Of a stretch of 64,000 nt of DNA, positions 34,083-43,560 are shown in pieces; positions within the stretch are counted from its first letter, which is position 1, and every line of letters starts with the position of its first letter. The notes under the pieces are model-generated. The model was not told the origin of the DNA and made no database searches. It saw only the letters and a program-made list of their open reading frames with translations. Source of the stretch: Atopsyche davidsoni (taxonomy: Eukaryota; Arthropoda; Insecta; Trichoptera; Hydrobiosidae); assembly GCA_022113835.1 (NCBI GenBank), contig JAILWY010000004.1, positions 8,249,501 through 8,313,500 on the forward strand, given 5' to 3'. The translations under genes were made by a program, and so were the position numbers.

Positions 34083-35213
34083 TCACACTCTGCGACGACA
34101 GTCCTGTTGACTGACTCCTTGACACTTTGTCCAGCGCCTCTCGTCCGCGAAGCTCCATGCTTCGCAACGATGGACCTGCTGGCCTCCTCCGCGCTCTGCC
34201 CAACGTAATCTGCCCGCGAAGTGCCATGCTCCGCGATGATGGACCTGTTGCACCTCCCTCGCGTTCTGTTTTACGCCACTCACTCGTGAAGCACCATGCT
34301 CCACGGCAACGGTCCCGATGCACTTCTCTCGCGATTTGCCCAGTGCCACTCGTCCGGGAAGCACCATGCTCCGCGACGATGGTCCTGTCGCACCTCCTCG
34401 CGCTCTGCTCAGCGCCACTCGCCTCCGAAGCACTATGCTCCGCGACGATGGTCTTGGTGCACTTCCTCGCGCTCTGCTCAGCGCCACTCGCCTCCGAAGT
34501 ACTATGCTCCGCGATGACGGTCCTGGTGCACCTCTTCGCGCTTTTTTTCCTGCGCCTGATCCCGCTCCGACCGAGGACCCGCCGTCGGTCTTAGCGCTAA
34601 TCCATCCGGCGCCTGAGATTACTCCGACCCCGCCGCCGGTCCTTACGCCGATCCCACTGTTGCCCGAAATGGCTCCCACCTCGGCCACGCCGACGATATT
34701 CACGCCGATCTCACTGTTGGCCGAAATTGCTCCTACCTCGGCCACGCCGACGATATTCACGCCGATCTCACTGTTGGCCGAAATTGCTCCCACCTCGGCC
34801 ACGCCGACGATATTCACGCCGATCTCACTGTTGGCCGAAATGGCTCCTACCTCGGCCACGCCGACGATATTCACGCCAATCTCACTGTTGCCCGAAATGG
34901 CCTCCATTAACTGGTACTTCATTGAATCTAGTTTTGTCAAGTGATCCGCCCGCTCAGTCCTCATCTGTTCCCGTAACTCATTTGTTTGTTTCTCCATCTT
35001 GGTTTCGATTCCGGCCATCGTTTTGAATAAATCAGTAATGCTGCACGGTACTTCAAAGAGGTACTCCTCTGGGTTGTGGCCCTCTTGCGCCAGGAATTCC
35101 TTCAATCTTAGCACAAGGGCTGGCTTTAACCCTGTGGTTAACAGATCCCGTTCTTCGAGTTCTCTCTTCAGATCTACTATTTTGAGGTCACTCACATTTA
35201 CGAACTTTGCCAT
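34083..35213 (-). CDS. Gag-like protein with SAP domain and repeats, 376 aa
   Basis: Only long ORF of the LTR element, starting at an ATG about 115 bp inside the primer site. Residues 8-43 form a SAP motif (DLKIVDLKRELEERDLLTTG), a nucleic-acid-binding fold found at the start of Gag in some insect LTR elements. Residues 62-106 look coiled-coil. Residues 107-199 hold four near-identical 19-aa repeats (EIGVNIVGVAEVGAI) and a fifth decayed one. From about residue 230 come Arg-rich 23-aa repeats (SSRSIVLRRRVALSRARG). Near residue 300 the repeat phrase leaves this frame and continues in another (34039-34323), so indels inside the array have shifted the frame. No capsid or zinc-knuckle motif is evident. 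It may package RNA in trans, or be only a relic. Confidence 0.75.
   Translation of the reverse strand: MAKFVNVSDLKIVDLKRELEERDLLTTGLKPALVLRLKEFLAQEGHNPEEYLFEVPCSITDLFKTMAGIETKMEKQTNELREQMRTERADHLTKLDSMKYQLMEAISGNSEIGVNIVGVAEVGAISANSEIGVNIVGVAEVGAISANSEIGVNIVGVAEVGAISANSEIGVNIVGVAEVGAISGNSGIGVRTGGGVGVISGAGWISAKTDGGSSVGAGSGAGKKARRGAPGPSSRSIVLRRRVALSRARGSAPRPSSRSIVLRRRVALSRARGGATGPSSRSMVLPGRVALGKSREKCIGTVAVEHGASRVSGVKQNAREVQQVHHRGAWHFAGRLRWAERGGGQQVHRCEAWSFADERRWTKCQGVSQQDCRRRV
34113..34540 (-). repeat. 69-bp tandem repeat array inside gag-like ORF
   Basis: About six to seven degenerate copies of a roughly 69-bp unit (word tccgaagcactatgctccgc and variants), encoding 23-aa Arg/Ser repeats on the minus strand. 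Length differences between units explain the change of frame near 34310. Confidence 0.85.
34672..34899 (-). repeat. 57-bp tandem repeat array inside gag-like ORF
   Basis: Four near-identical 57-bp units (34672, 34729, 34786, 34843), each encoding 19 residues, with a decayed fifth at 34615-34671. The unit is a multiple of three, so the frame survives copy-number change. Confidence 0.95.
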
Positions 35214-35314
35214 TTTTTTTTTATAACTTTATTTATTTTATTTTTTTTTTTATTTATTTAATAATTTTAGGTCTATTAAAGAGTTAACATTTAAATTTTA
35301 ATTATTTATTTCTA

Positions 35315-35330
35315 CCCACATCTGACACCA
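35315..35330 (-). promoter_or_regulatory. Primer-binding site, tRNA-Leu-like
   Basis: Minus strand tggtgtcagatgtggg, two bases after the 5' LTR. It starts TGG, pairing with a tRNA CCA end, and TGTCAG fits the acceptor of insect tRNA-Leu, which starts GTCAG. One internal base may differ from the usual TGGTGTCAGAAGTGGG. Confidence 0.75.
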
Positions 35331-35332
35331 AT

Positions 35333-35706
35333 TGTAACGCGCCGGGTCTCCAATAATTAAAACATGATTTATTTGCACTATTTATATTTAACTTATATTA
35401 TACAGAGTCTTCACAACTATTTATATTAACACATATTTATATCAACGACACCCGAGGACTGTCTCGCGCTCACGGCTCCCGAGAACTGTCTGTCGAGCAC
35501 TACTCCCGAGGACTCTCTATCGAGCACTCCTTCCGAGGACTCTCTGTCAAGCACTGGCGCCGGTCGTCTTGTCGCTCGTTCTCCAAGGCCACGTATTGTC
35601 GCCCCTAAACGACGGTCGCTATATCATTCCAGATGTTTCTGGACTATGGACTAGAAGTAGACTCTGGGAGTAGAATCGCTTCGATCGATTCTATCGCTAG
35701 CACGTT

Positions 35707-35709
<3 letters not shown>
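35333..35709 (-). repeat. 5' LTR (377 bp)
   Basis: Reads identical in sequence and length to 33039-33415 and should hold the promoter of the element. Its outer edge abuts the TA microsatellite. Confidence 0.95.

Positions 35710-35756
<47 letters not shown>
35710..35756. repeat. TA microsatellite, right of LTR element
   Basis: Pure (AT)n continuing the tract split by the LTR element. Confidence 0.9.
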
Positions 35757-35759
<3 letters not shown>

Positions 35760-35910
35760 TCAACATTCAACTTTTTTGGATAAGGGTACTTGACGTAACT
35801 CTATGCCAATATTATTATTTAAAAGAAATGTTTTTGTAGCAATGTTTAGTTTTTTGATTATTGACGCAACTGGTTTTGTTAACATTTTGGTAGGCATTTT
35901 AGAACTGAGA

Positions 35911-35990
35911 CTTGTTGGTCTGCTTGAAAATGCTAATGTAGCATGTTGGCAAAACTAGTCGAGTCAATAAACAAACTGTAGAATATCACT
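35911..35990 (+). mobile_element. Second degenerate hammerhead-like retroposon copy
   Basis: tgcttgaaaatgctaatgta then gcatgttggcaaaactagtc, sharing catgttggcaaaactagtcg and downstream words (gaatat.actaaa) with 28621-28700. The stem GCTAAT/GTTGGC still pairs using wobbles. As at 28.6 kb the box reads AAAAC rather than GAAAC. Confidence 0.5.
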
Positions 35991-36270
35991 AAAAATATTT
36001 ATTTTAAATGAGATTACACTATTTTCTATTATATGTGAGTTTTAGTTAAGAAATCATGCAAAAATATTTGAAAAATTTATTTATCAAAATGTATACTATT
36101 TGAATTGCTTATATAGTTAATAAATCAAAGAGAAAATTATTAAATATCAGTGTCAAAATGTCAGTAAACATTTAATTTATCATGCAGAAAGTTAACAAAT
36201 ATTGTGCATGTACTCAAAATACCACGCAACTGGCAGTGTACAGTTAATAATTTAGAAAGACAATTAAATA

Positions 36271-36648
36271 ATGAAATTAAGCTTAAGAGTAATTAAGCCG
36301 TCGTTTGTGCCAGAGGTGCGGGATGTGCGGGGTGCGGGCTGCGGGGGTGCGGGGGTGCGGGGGTGCGGGGTGCCGGCGCCCTCCGCGATAATAAGCGTAA
36401 TGGATAGAACCACATTACTCAACAAACTTAAATTAAGTCGCCGCTTGGGAGAGACCTCCTTAATGTGGCAGGTGTTCCATAAGGCTCAGGGAAACTTAAA
36501 AATACACAGCTACTGTAATGGCTCCTCTTGGACACGGCCTTGGATAGTGCTTCTGCTGTTCAGAACCGTGCTCTCTAGCTTAAGTGAAGCATTGCTCCGA
36601 TATATCGCGTCAATCAACTTGGACCAACCATTGACTTTCCATGGATAA
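36271..36648 (+). other. Unrecognised 125-codon ORF over a minisatellite
   Basis: ATG-started frame whose first third is the GTGCGGG minisatellite (36316-36374) and whose last two thirds read MDRTTLLNKLKLSRRLGETS onward with a hydrophobic SWTRPWIVLLLFRTVL. The distal 36400-36650 DNA has balanced composition and a 3' aataaa at about 36737. I do not recognise it. A minus frame is also open over 36510-36650. It may be a decayed mobile-element or gene fragment. Confidence 0.2.
36316..36374. repeat. GTGCGGG minisatellite
   Basis: Seven to eight copies of gtgcgggg-type units, G-rich on the plus strand, with G-quadruplex potential. Confidence 0.85.
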
Positions 36649-38210
36649 CTGGACTATTCTTGAACAGTTGCTGAAACGTTGGACTGAAATAAATATTTAC
36701 AGAAATAATGCACAGAAGAGATCAGACTCCAGGCAATAAACTCCACTTTAACCCGTAAAATAAACTACTTCTGTATTACTTGTATGGTTTTCCTCCAGGA
36801 AAATCAACTGAAAGGATACATTTTTATTATATTGGCTTTTGCTTTTACCTTTCTGTTATTTTTTAGTTTACTTTTATTTATTTATAAGGTCACATATATG
36901 TCATACTTTTCCGAACACTTCTGTAAATAAATATTCGCATCTTCTGTACCTTAAATCTATCCATTATAGGTTGACTGCTCAGTTTTTTATTTCATATGTA
37001 AATTATGATAAAAAAATTTTTTTTATCGTGGATGATTGATTTCAACAATGCGCGGGTAGTAAGGTTAAGCAAAATTGACACTTACTCGCAAAACGAAAGT
37101 GTTGATAGGGCAAGATTATCTTACAAAGCTCTCATCACTTAAGTGATTTCTTTTATTAAAAGATTTCGTTGCTGAATCCCTTAGGATTAAGATTTTCAAT
37201 CCATCAAGAGAGATCTTAGAGTTCTATTTCTATTATCACTTGTAGAAACGATTCGATTTGAATAATCAGAAAGGTTACAGCGTCTAAGCATTAAGAGCTT
37301 TTAAAGTTAGTTTTTGCCGAAAACGTCAAGTTCAATTAAATGAATTTAAAAATAAAAATGGAGACGTCGATATTAAAGGCAATTTAGTCGAACAAGATCA
37401 TAACTCTCCAGTAGACAAGAATTAGGTGAAATAATGTCAGAAATTTTATAATCTTATTAAATAAGTCGTTTTATTCAGTTATATTAAAAAAAATATGATT
37501 ATATTCAGTGGAAGATTTACGAGGTCGGGACTAACAAATAGGCTCGAGAAATAACTTTGTTGAGTCGTCAGATTTTTCGTTTAATATAGAGCTCCAATTT
37601 CTTAAAAAAGATTCAAGAGAAAGAAATGTGCGCGCATACATCAATGACTTCTCGAGACTCGGGCTCCCACATCAGAAATAAATTTGGGAAATCCCATCTT
37701 TGGGCAGGGAGTGACAATATCTACGGCTAGTTCATATTATACCAATGCCATAGTAATTTTACTTAATGTAAATTCATAAATCTTGACATAAAAATTGATT
37801 GATTTATAATAGGAAAAATTAAAAAAAAAATAAATAAAAACCGCATTATTAAGATATCACAAATGTTTGAAAAAACTAAAAAAATATATTTTGATAATTA
37901 AGAACTCTTGATCTGTAGATGTTTTATTATCACATGATGTTTGAACGTTTACCGCTTATCTGAACATCATTTGTAACTTGTTTATATTGAGCCAAACTAT
38001 ACAATAATTTTCTTAAAATCCACTTCCAATTGAGATAAGGTCAAAGCACATATACCTAGTGTAAGCGCCATTATTTAAAATTACATCATCAGATATTAAT
38101 CAAGTGTAGTTTAAATTAAACCAAAACACTGCTAGAGCACATTACTCACGGTAACATTTATACGTTATGGCTGTCCGAATGTCTGATTGTTAATGTACAA
38201 ACACTGGCCG
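36649..38210. other. AT-rich non-coding DNA
   Basis: No gene or repeat family is recognised. Confidence 0.5.
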
Positions 38211-38430
38211 TATTTGTAACATTTGACGTAATCTTGGCACATTGACGCTCCTTGAGGGGGCGGGGCGGGGGGCTGCCGGGCTGAGGGGGGATTACAGTGT
38301 AAGCCGTGTGCTCTGTGCAGGGAGCTGTGCTCGTGTGCTAGCGTGACTGCAGCCGGACCAGTCATTGCCAGCGTCGTGTACAGCCTGAGCCGCCCAAAGA
38401 CACGGTACAACGCGCTCTTAACCTACTGTG
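38211..38430. other. GC-rich island
   Basis: Contains ggggcggggcggggggctgc near 38257 and a balanced flank. A minus 81-codon frame crosses it without a recognisable domain. Candidate regulatory DNA. Confidence 0.3.
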
Positions 38431-39355
38431 GGATATAACATGCAAATTTATACAATGTAATACCAAAGATGTCTCATACGACATACAGAAGTATACCAAT
38501 TTAAACATGTGATAAAAAATATTTTTCTCGAAAATATCTTTATGCTAGTGCCAAATAAATTATGTGAATAATTATATGAGAATAATAATTGATTGTTTAA
38601 CAAAAAACTGACCTTAAGTATTCTTACATATAAAATTTTATTATATATTTTAAAATTATTGGTATAAATACAACTAAAACCTTATGCCACAGTATTTATA
38701 TATATTTTATTTATAATTTTTTTTCATATTTTGTTTTCAAAATTGAAACTTCCGAATGTTTAAATCGTGATTCTGCACATAGAAGAAATGTGTATATAAA
38801 ACAGAAGTTACCATAAATTATGCGATGCACATTGCTACGAGGGGAAGAATACGAACAGCAGCTCCAAAAAAAGACGCGAGGCGCCATTTTTAATGATGCT
38901 TATAAAAATATAGGCTCTTTCTGAAAACGTTGCCTTCAAAAACGTACCGAGTTTTATGTGCCTAAATTCACTTGTACTGTACCGGACTTAAGTTTCATAT
39001 TATACTAAGGGCGGTTAAATATTTTGAGGCGTATCCAAAAATATTACTATAATAATAATTATAATTAATCAGATAATTGCACCAATTTAGAATCCTTGTT
39101 TTGTAAACAATAAAACGAATTTGTAGATATTTATTAAATTAATGTGATATAACAATGAGTGTAATACATCGGTAATAGTCATAATAGTACGTAGAGTAAA
39201 TAAAAAATTGCAATTGATAACATGATTGAATAAAACTATTTTATTTATTTGAAAGAAGAGGTTCTGATCTGAATATTATGTTGTTCTTTTTCATAAAATG
39301 CATTTTAAAATATATATATCATGTACAAATAATTTAAAAGTAGCGAACTTTTCAA
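38431..39355. other. AT-rich non-coding DNA
   Basis: Nothing recognisable. Confidence 0.5.
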
Positions 39356-39625
39356 TCAGCCCGCAGGCGGGTATTTAGCATTTATAAACAGGTATGATGA
39401 ACGGCAGAGGAAGGTGTATTTCCATACAGATGTCGTTAGCGGGCTTAATCGCGCGGGCAGAGCTGCACCTCGCCAGGTAAATGAATTATCGCGGGGAAAA
39501 TGTGTTGGAAAAATTATTCCCGGCCGGGTGAACGCGACTAATTTTTACCCCAAATGCGATTTTTCACTGTGAAGTTTGATCCGCCTAAATCTAAAGCCGG
39601 TTTTTCTGCACTTGTGCAATCGGAG
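39356..39625. other. Enhancer-like balanced island
   Basis: GC-balanced DNA with agcatttataaac and gactaatttttacccc words and no long open frame. Candidate regulatory DNA. Confidence 0.25.
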
Positions 39626-39841
39626 GCCATTAAATTTTTATATTTTTTAATTCAAAGTTCATATGGATGTATTTAATATCTTAAAAATATAATATAATTG
39701 TAAATATTATATAGCTTTAAAGTTATGATTATAATTATAAATTATAAGTCTCAACAAAAATACACAATTTTAAGCGCCAGACATTTGTAGTTGAGCGGTT
39801 TTTACGTAAAAGTTTACACAAGATCTAAGGTACAGTATTGA

Positions 39842-39856
39842 CGTCTAGTAAATCAT
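39842..39856. repeat. SINE target duplication, left copy
   Basis: cgtctagtaaatcat, repeated at 40117-40131 (the leading c is shared with the insert end; 14 bp certain). Confidence 0.85.
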
Positions 39857-40117
39857 ATTAATTTTAGATTAATGTCAATCTGAATGCGTTTTTATTTACC
39901 CATGCAGGTATTAGTATGTTTATGTGATTAAGCACATTTTTTCATACATTGAAAACGATTAAAGAAAACTCTCAGAAAATATCATCGTGACTTGTGAGGG
40001 ATTCGAACCCACATCCCCAAGCTTGGGGATGTGGGTTCGAATCCCTCACAAGTCACGATGATATTTTCTGAGAGTTTTCTTTAATCGTTTTCAATGTATG
40101 AAAAAATGTGCTTAATC
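39857..40117 (-). mobile_element. SINE-like insertion with perfect inverted duplication
   Basis: A 261-bp insertion flanked by 14-15 bp direct repeats. It consists of a 69-bp AT-rich tail region (39857-39925) and a perfect 192-bp palindrome (39926-40117; two 96-bp arms, no spacer, centre ccccaagcttgggg). Each arm carries gggttcgaatccc, the tRNA T-loop/Pol III B-box, so the source is probably a tRNA-derived SINE. On the minus strand it reads B-box, body, tail, duplication. The upstream A-box part is missing and replaced by the inverted copy. Confidence 0.8.
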
Positions 40118-40131
40118 GTCTAGTAAATCAT
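40117..40131. repeat. SINE target duplication, right copy
   Basis: cgtctagtaaatcat, matching 39842-39856. Confidence 0.85.
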
Positions 40132-41172
40132 CAAATTATTATAATTTATATCCAAATTATACAAATTTCAATAATAAACTTTTTTAAAGAATGCTAACGT
40201 GAAACTGCCATTGAATTTAATGAAAATAAACATTCAAAGATTTGGTTGTTGAGCCTCGTGTTGGGATTGACACCGGGGAAGTAGATCCCAGCACGGAGAC
40301 TGCAACGTCAAAGAGCAGAAAATTTCACCAGCTTACACATAAGAAACCAAATCATCTAACGACAATGGTTACCAGAACCTACGGACATACAAATATATAT
40401 TAAAATAAAAAAGTATACGATTACCCTGACCTCTAGGCAGCTCCTGTCACAGAGAAGCCAGAATAAAGCATGCTCTGCCAGCTTTTGCAATTTAAACTTT
40501 TTTTAATATAGAAATCCCGATCAAATGTGCTCGAAATATTTCTAGAAAAATAAAAAAAATACCTATCGTGTATGTAACTACTTTTCACTGCCAAAAACAT
40601 GAAAATATGAGAGTTGATGTCTTTAATAAACGAGCAAAGCTTTAAATTTGTTTACATAAACGAAAAATAAAGTTATACTATTGTACATAATTATTCATAA
40701 ATAACAATTCTGTTAAATTTAATATCAAAGATACGAAAGCATTTATTTGCATTAGATTGGCAATTTTTTTATTGCTAGGAATTGTATTGGGTATTTATAT
40801 TTTTTTATAGTCATTTGAAGATTTATATATCTTAATCTGATTTTTATTATTTGCACAAAAATGGTTTTAAGATTCAACAAATAAAATGTTTTGGTTTAAT
40901 TATGATTTCAGTGGTTCAGTATTATTGACCATTATGTATCAAATGATTTATGTAACAGAATTGTAATTCTCTCGAGCTGTACCTCCCCCGAGGGTGGAGG
41001 GGCGATCATTCGACAGATTTGGTCAGATGCAACGCTATGAATCTCAGAACTTTCCAAAGCGTCAAACTACGATATGACTACACTTTGTTATTAGTTTCAG
41101 ATATTAATAATAAGATATATTATTATCCATGACGTCGAAAAATTTGACACAAAAGGCTTGAAATATTATATG
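40132..41172. other. Non-coding between two retroposon insertions
   Basis: AT-rich with a balanced block at 40238-40460. Within it agatttggtt (40236-40245) and aaccaaatca (about 40346) are inverted. A small GC block (tacctcccccgagggtggag) lies at about 40980-41005. No gene. Confidence 0.35.
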
Positions 41173-41186
41173 ACAAAAGATATAAT
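41173..41186. repeat. Target duplication of hairpin retroposon, left
   Basis: acaaaagatataat, repeated exactly at 41427-41440. Confidence 0.85.
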
Positions 41187-41235
41187 ATTTTTGAATAAAA
41201 TACTTGAGTGATTCTCCACAATTTCGTTTTTATTA

Positions 41236-41276
41236 GTGACCGGTTTCGCCAATCTTTCACGTTGGCATTATCAAAC
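41236..41276 (-). ncRNA. Hammerhead-like motif, minus arm
   Basis: Minus strand: ttgataa box, stem GCCAA/TTGGC, cgaaac box, two-base loop, ggtc cleavage-type triplet. Same layout as the plus-arm copy with one arm substitution that shortens the stem. Confidence 0.35.
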
Positions 41277-41285
41277 AGAGTAATG

Positions 41286-41324
41286 TTTGATAATGCCAAC
41301 GTGAAAGGTTGGCGAAACCGGTCA
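41286..41324 (+). ncRNA. Hammerhead-like motif, plus arm
   Basis: Order of parts: ttgataa, stem GCCAAC/GTTGGC with a 7-base loop, then gaaac, two bases, gtc. This matches a minimal hammerhead (CUGANGA - stem II - GAAA - short stem III - GUC) except C3 to U and G8 to A. These two bases pair with each other in the hammerhead core, so U3-A8 would keep that pair. Stem I is not convincing here because the upstream side is the junction of the inverted copy. Activity is untested. Confidence 0.4.
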
Positions 41325-41426
41325 CTAATAAAAACGAAAATGTGGAAAATCACTCAAGTATTTTATTCAAAAATATTAAAATGGAATTCCACCAAGTACT
41401 CTCTGTCAAAAATATTGAATTTCTTC

Positions 41427-41440
41427 ACAAAAGATATAAT
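41427..41440. repeat. Target duplication of hairpin retroposon, right
   Basis: acaaaagatataat, identical to 41173-41186. Confidence 0.85.
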
Positions 41441-41840
41441 TATACACGTAAATTTAAAAAATACTTATAATGTAATTTATAAAGTAAAGTATAATGTCGT
41501 CTCTCCTAGGTTTGAGGTTAATTAATTCAATATTAATTTGGAATTAACTCAATATTTTTTTCAATAAATGTATTGCTTCAGAGTTTAATTATTGTGAAAT
41601 AATTATCAATTCAACAATTAATTCAGCTGCTTTTAAATTGTCTTATAATTCTTCGATGCAGAGAATAAAAAAACCCGAATTGTTTTCATTTTGGTATCAA
41701 CATGAAGTTATTGAAGACTTTCACAAAAATTGTTAAAACATCGAATAAAATTTTCAAAGATTTTGTCAAATATATTATAAATGAAACCTGTTCGTTAAAA
41801 TAACACAGTGATTACGATTGCAGCTGATATTTTTTCTTGA
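41441..41840. other. AT-rich non-coding DNA
   Basis: Nothing recognisable. Confidence 0.5.
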
Positions 41841-42060
41841 ATAGTGGCACCAAGGGCTTAAGGTAACTCCGGCGGTCGTCCCCGCGGGGGCGGAGTCCTC
41901 CGGGAGTGACAGTTTTGACTTATGGTAATTCCTCTCCGCTTGCCCCCAATAATGTTCATGATTATTCTGTTATCGAGTTTGACATCTCCATGCTGCATGA
42001 TTAAGCGACCAGAGAACAGCCCCACACACAGGCAGAGTCAGTCTATTACCTTTAATACTG
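41841..42060. other. GC-rich island
   Basis: Begins with a GC-rich block (gtccccgcgggggcggagtc) and continues with tgttcatgattattctg. No frame is supported. Candidate regulatory DNA. Confidence 0.3.
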
Positions 42061-42485
42061 AGAATAGTAGATTATTGTGTATTTATGATAAATTTTAACA
42101 ATGTATAAGTGAGTAATCGAGATTCAATTTATATTCAAATATTTGATGATATTTTTTATTAAAACGTACAGTAATTATAAAGTTTATTTAAAAAAGAAAT
42201 ATCTAGCTGATAAATTCACAAGGGTGGTAAAAAAATTAAGCCTTTTAAACTCTTATGAAAAAAAATTATGAAAGTTTATTCAGTTTATTAAATTAAACAT
42301 CAGCAGAAAATTAATAATCTATTAACATTACTTAATATAGAAATACAAAATAAGATAAACATTATTTAACTGAAATAAAAGTAATATTAAAATAAATGTG
42401 TTAATTATGAAATTATCGTGAAAATAATAGTTTAATATAGCAAAGTTCTAGTCATTAAATTAGAGCTCGAATGGGTTTCTATATC
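42061..42485. other. AT-rich non-coding DNA
   Basis: Nothing recognisable. Confidence 0.5.
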
Positions 42486-42715
42486 CTTCCAAGGTGCCCG
42501 GAACCCGCAGTCCGTTACGCCGGGGAAGTTATCAAAGAGCTGAGGGGGCGCCGGCACCGAGGACGCGGGGAGGGCGCGGGGAGGGCGCGGGGAGGGCGCA
42601 GCTAGGAGGTGCGTTAGCCGCAGGTCTCTGCAGGAAGTGCATTCAATGCTCCAAATTGCAGCAAGGAAGCTGCGCTGTACGTTGCAAGGAAGGGAAGTTC
42701 CCGGGAATATAAACA
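42486..42715. other. GC-rich island with 11-bp repeat
   Basis: Contains three copies of gcgcggggagg at about 42562-42600. Frames on both strands are open for 70-90 codons because of composition. No gene is supported. Confidence 0.4.
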
Positions 42716-43560
42716 TTACAAGAATATATTAAGAAGTGATTTTGAGTATGATTATTTATTTATAGTATATGAATTCTGAATATGCCTTCTTTCTTGTATT
42801 TGACAAAAAAAAACTACATAATCATAAATAAAACGCAAAATATTTTAGTTGTAAGAGTATTGTTAACTTGTTTTATGTGTCTAAGCATTTTTCGTTTTTT
42901 TGAAATTCTAAAAAACAAAGTACTTAAAGTATTGTAAACATACTTGCTATGACTTGTATATTTAAATAAAGGGATTTGTGTTGTACCTTATTTAAGTTTT
43001 CATTGGAAACGATAATAATATTACCTTATTTAATATTATTAAATAAGTCGTAATAGGTTTTCCCGATACAGAACTACCGATGTTACAGCAGCTGCCCTCA
43101 GAGCCACACAAGGCGGACACACTTGCACTTGACTTGCATTTAATGCATTTAATGCAAAGGATTTAAATAAATAAGCGTCCAGCGGGAGACCTCTTATCGC
43201 AATCAAGTGCTCGGTCGTCCATTTAACTTTGTAATGAGGTGACGCCGGCTGCGGCGGGCCGCGGGGGACGAAGTCTTTGTTCTATCTTCATATCCGCATG
43301 TATTTAACGAATTTTGTAATACTAAGTTAAATATGAAAATAAAGCAGAATTATAAATAGTGTATTCGTGGGTCTCGGTGGCTGTTATATTTATAAATTCT
43401 GTGTTCTTGGGTAATATGCTGAGTTTTTTCACAATTTTTAAATATTTTAAGGCTATACTATCTATCCATCTTCACAATTTTTTTTAAAAATATTAATGCT
43501 CTTTGTAGCATATGTATTTAAAAGTGATTTTAAAGGAATCATTGAAGTCAAAGTATTTGT
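42716..43560. other. Non-coding, with island at 43080-43290
   Basis: AT-rich, with a balanced block ending in gcggcgggccgcgggggacg (about 43251-43270). Nothing recognisable as a gene. Confidence 0.35.

Larger units (their letters stand above)
33039..35709 (-). mobile_element. Non-autonomous LTR retrotransposon with gag-like ORF
   Basis: A 2671-bp element read on the minus strand: 5' LTR (35333-35709), a tRNA-Leu-like primer site, a gag-like ORF with SAP domain, a polypurine tract, and 3' LTR (33039-33415). LTRs are 377 bp each, start TG and end CA, and show no difference on direct reading. The target is a TA tract, so the duplication (compatible with ATAT) is ambiguous. There is no protease, reverse transcriptase, RNase H or integrase, so movement would need enzymes from a related full-length element, probably Ty3/Gypsy by its general features. 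LTR identity implies very recent insertion. Tandem repeats occur in both LTR and ORF. Confidence 0.93.
41187..41426 (+). mobile_element. Retroposon with inverted hammerhead-like arms
   Basis: A 240-bp insertion between exact 14-bp direct repeats. Two 94-bp arms (41184-41277 and 41284-41377; the first few bases overlap the duplication) match as an inverted repeat with about three mismatches around a 6-base spacer. A 48-bp tail (41379-41426) follows, also found at 11.5 kb. Each arm contains the motif tttgataatgccaac, loop, gttggcgaaaccggtcac. The long duplication suggests target-primed insertion of an RNA copy. Family resemblance to Penelope-like terminal repeats is inferred from the ribozyme-like motif. 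ORFs on the two strands are mirror images and non-coding. Confidence 0.75.

Noticed and set aside
34127..34944. Plus-strand ORFs of up to 208 aa rich in Pro/Ala/Thr
   Set aside because: Antisense shadows of the tandem arrays in the gag-like ORF.
41123..41525. Two ORFs on opposite strands with nearly the same protein (FISDRFRQ...LALSN)
   Set aside because: Mirror translations of an inverted repeat; no coding evidence.
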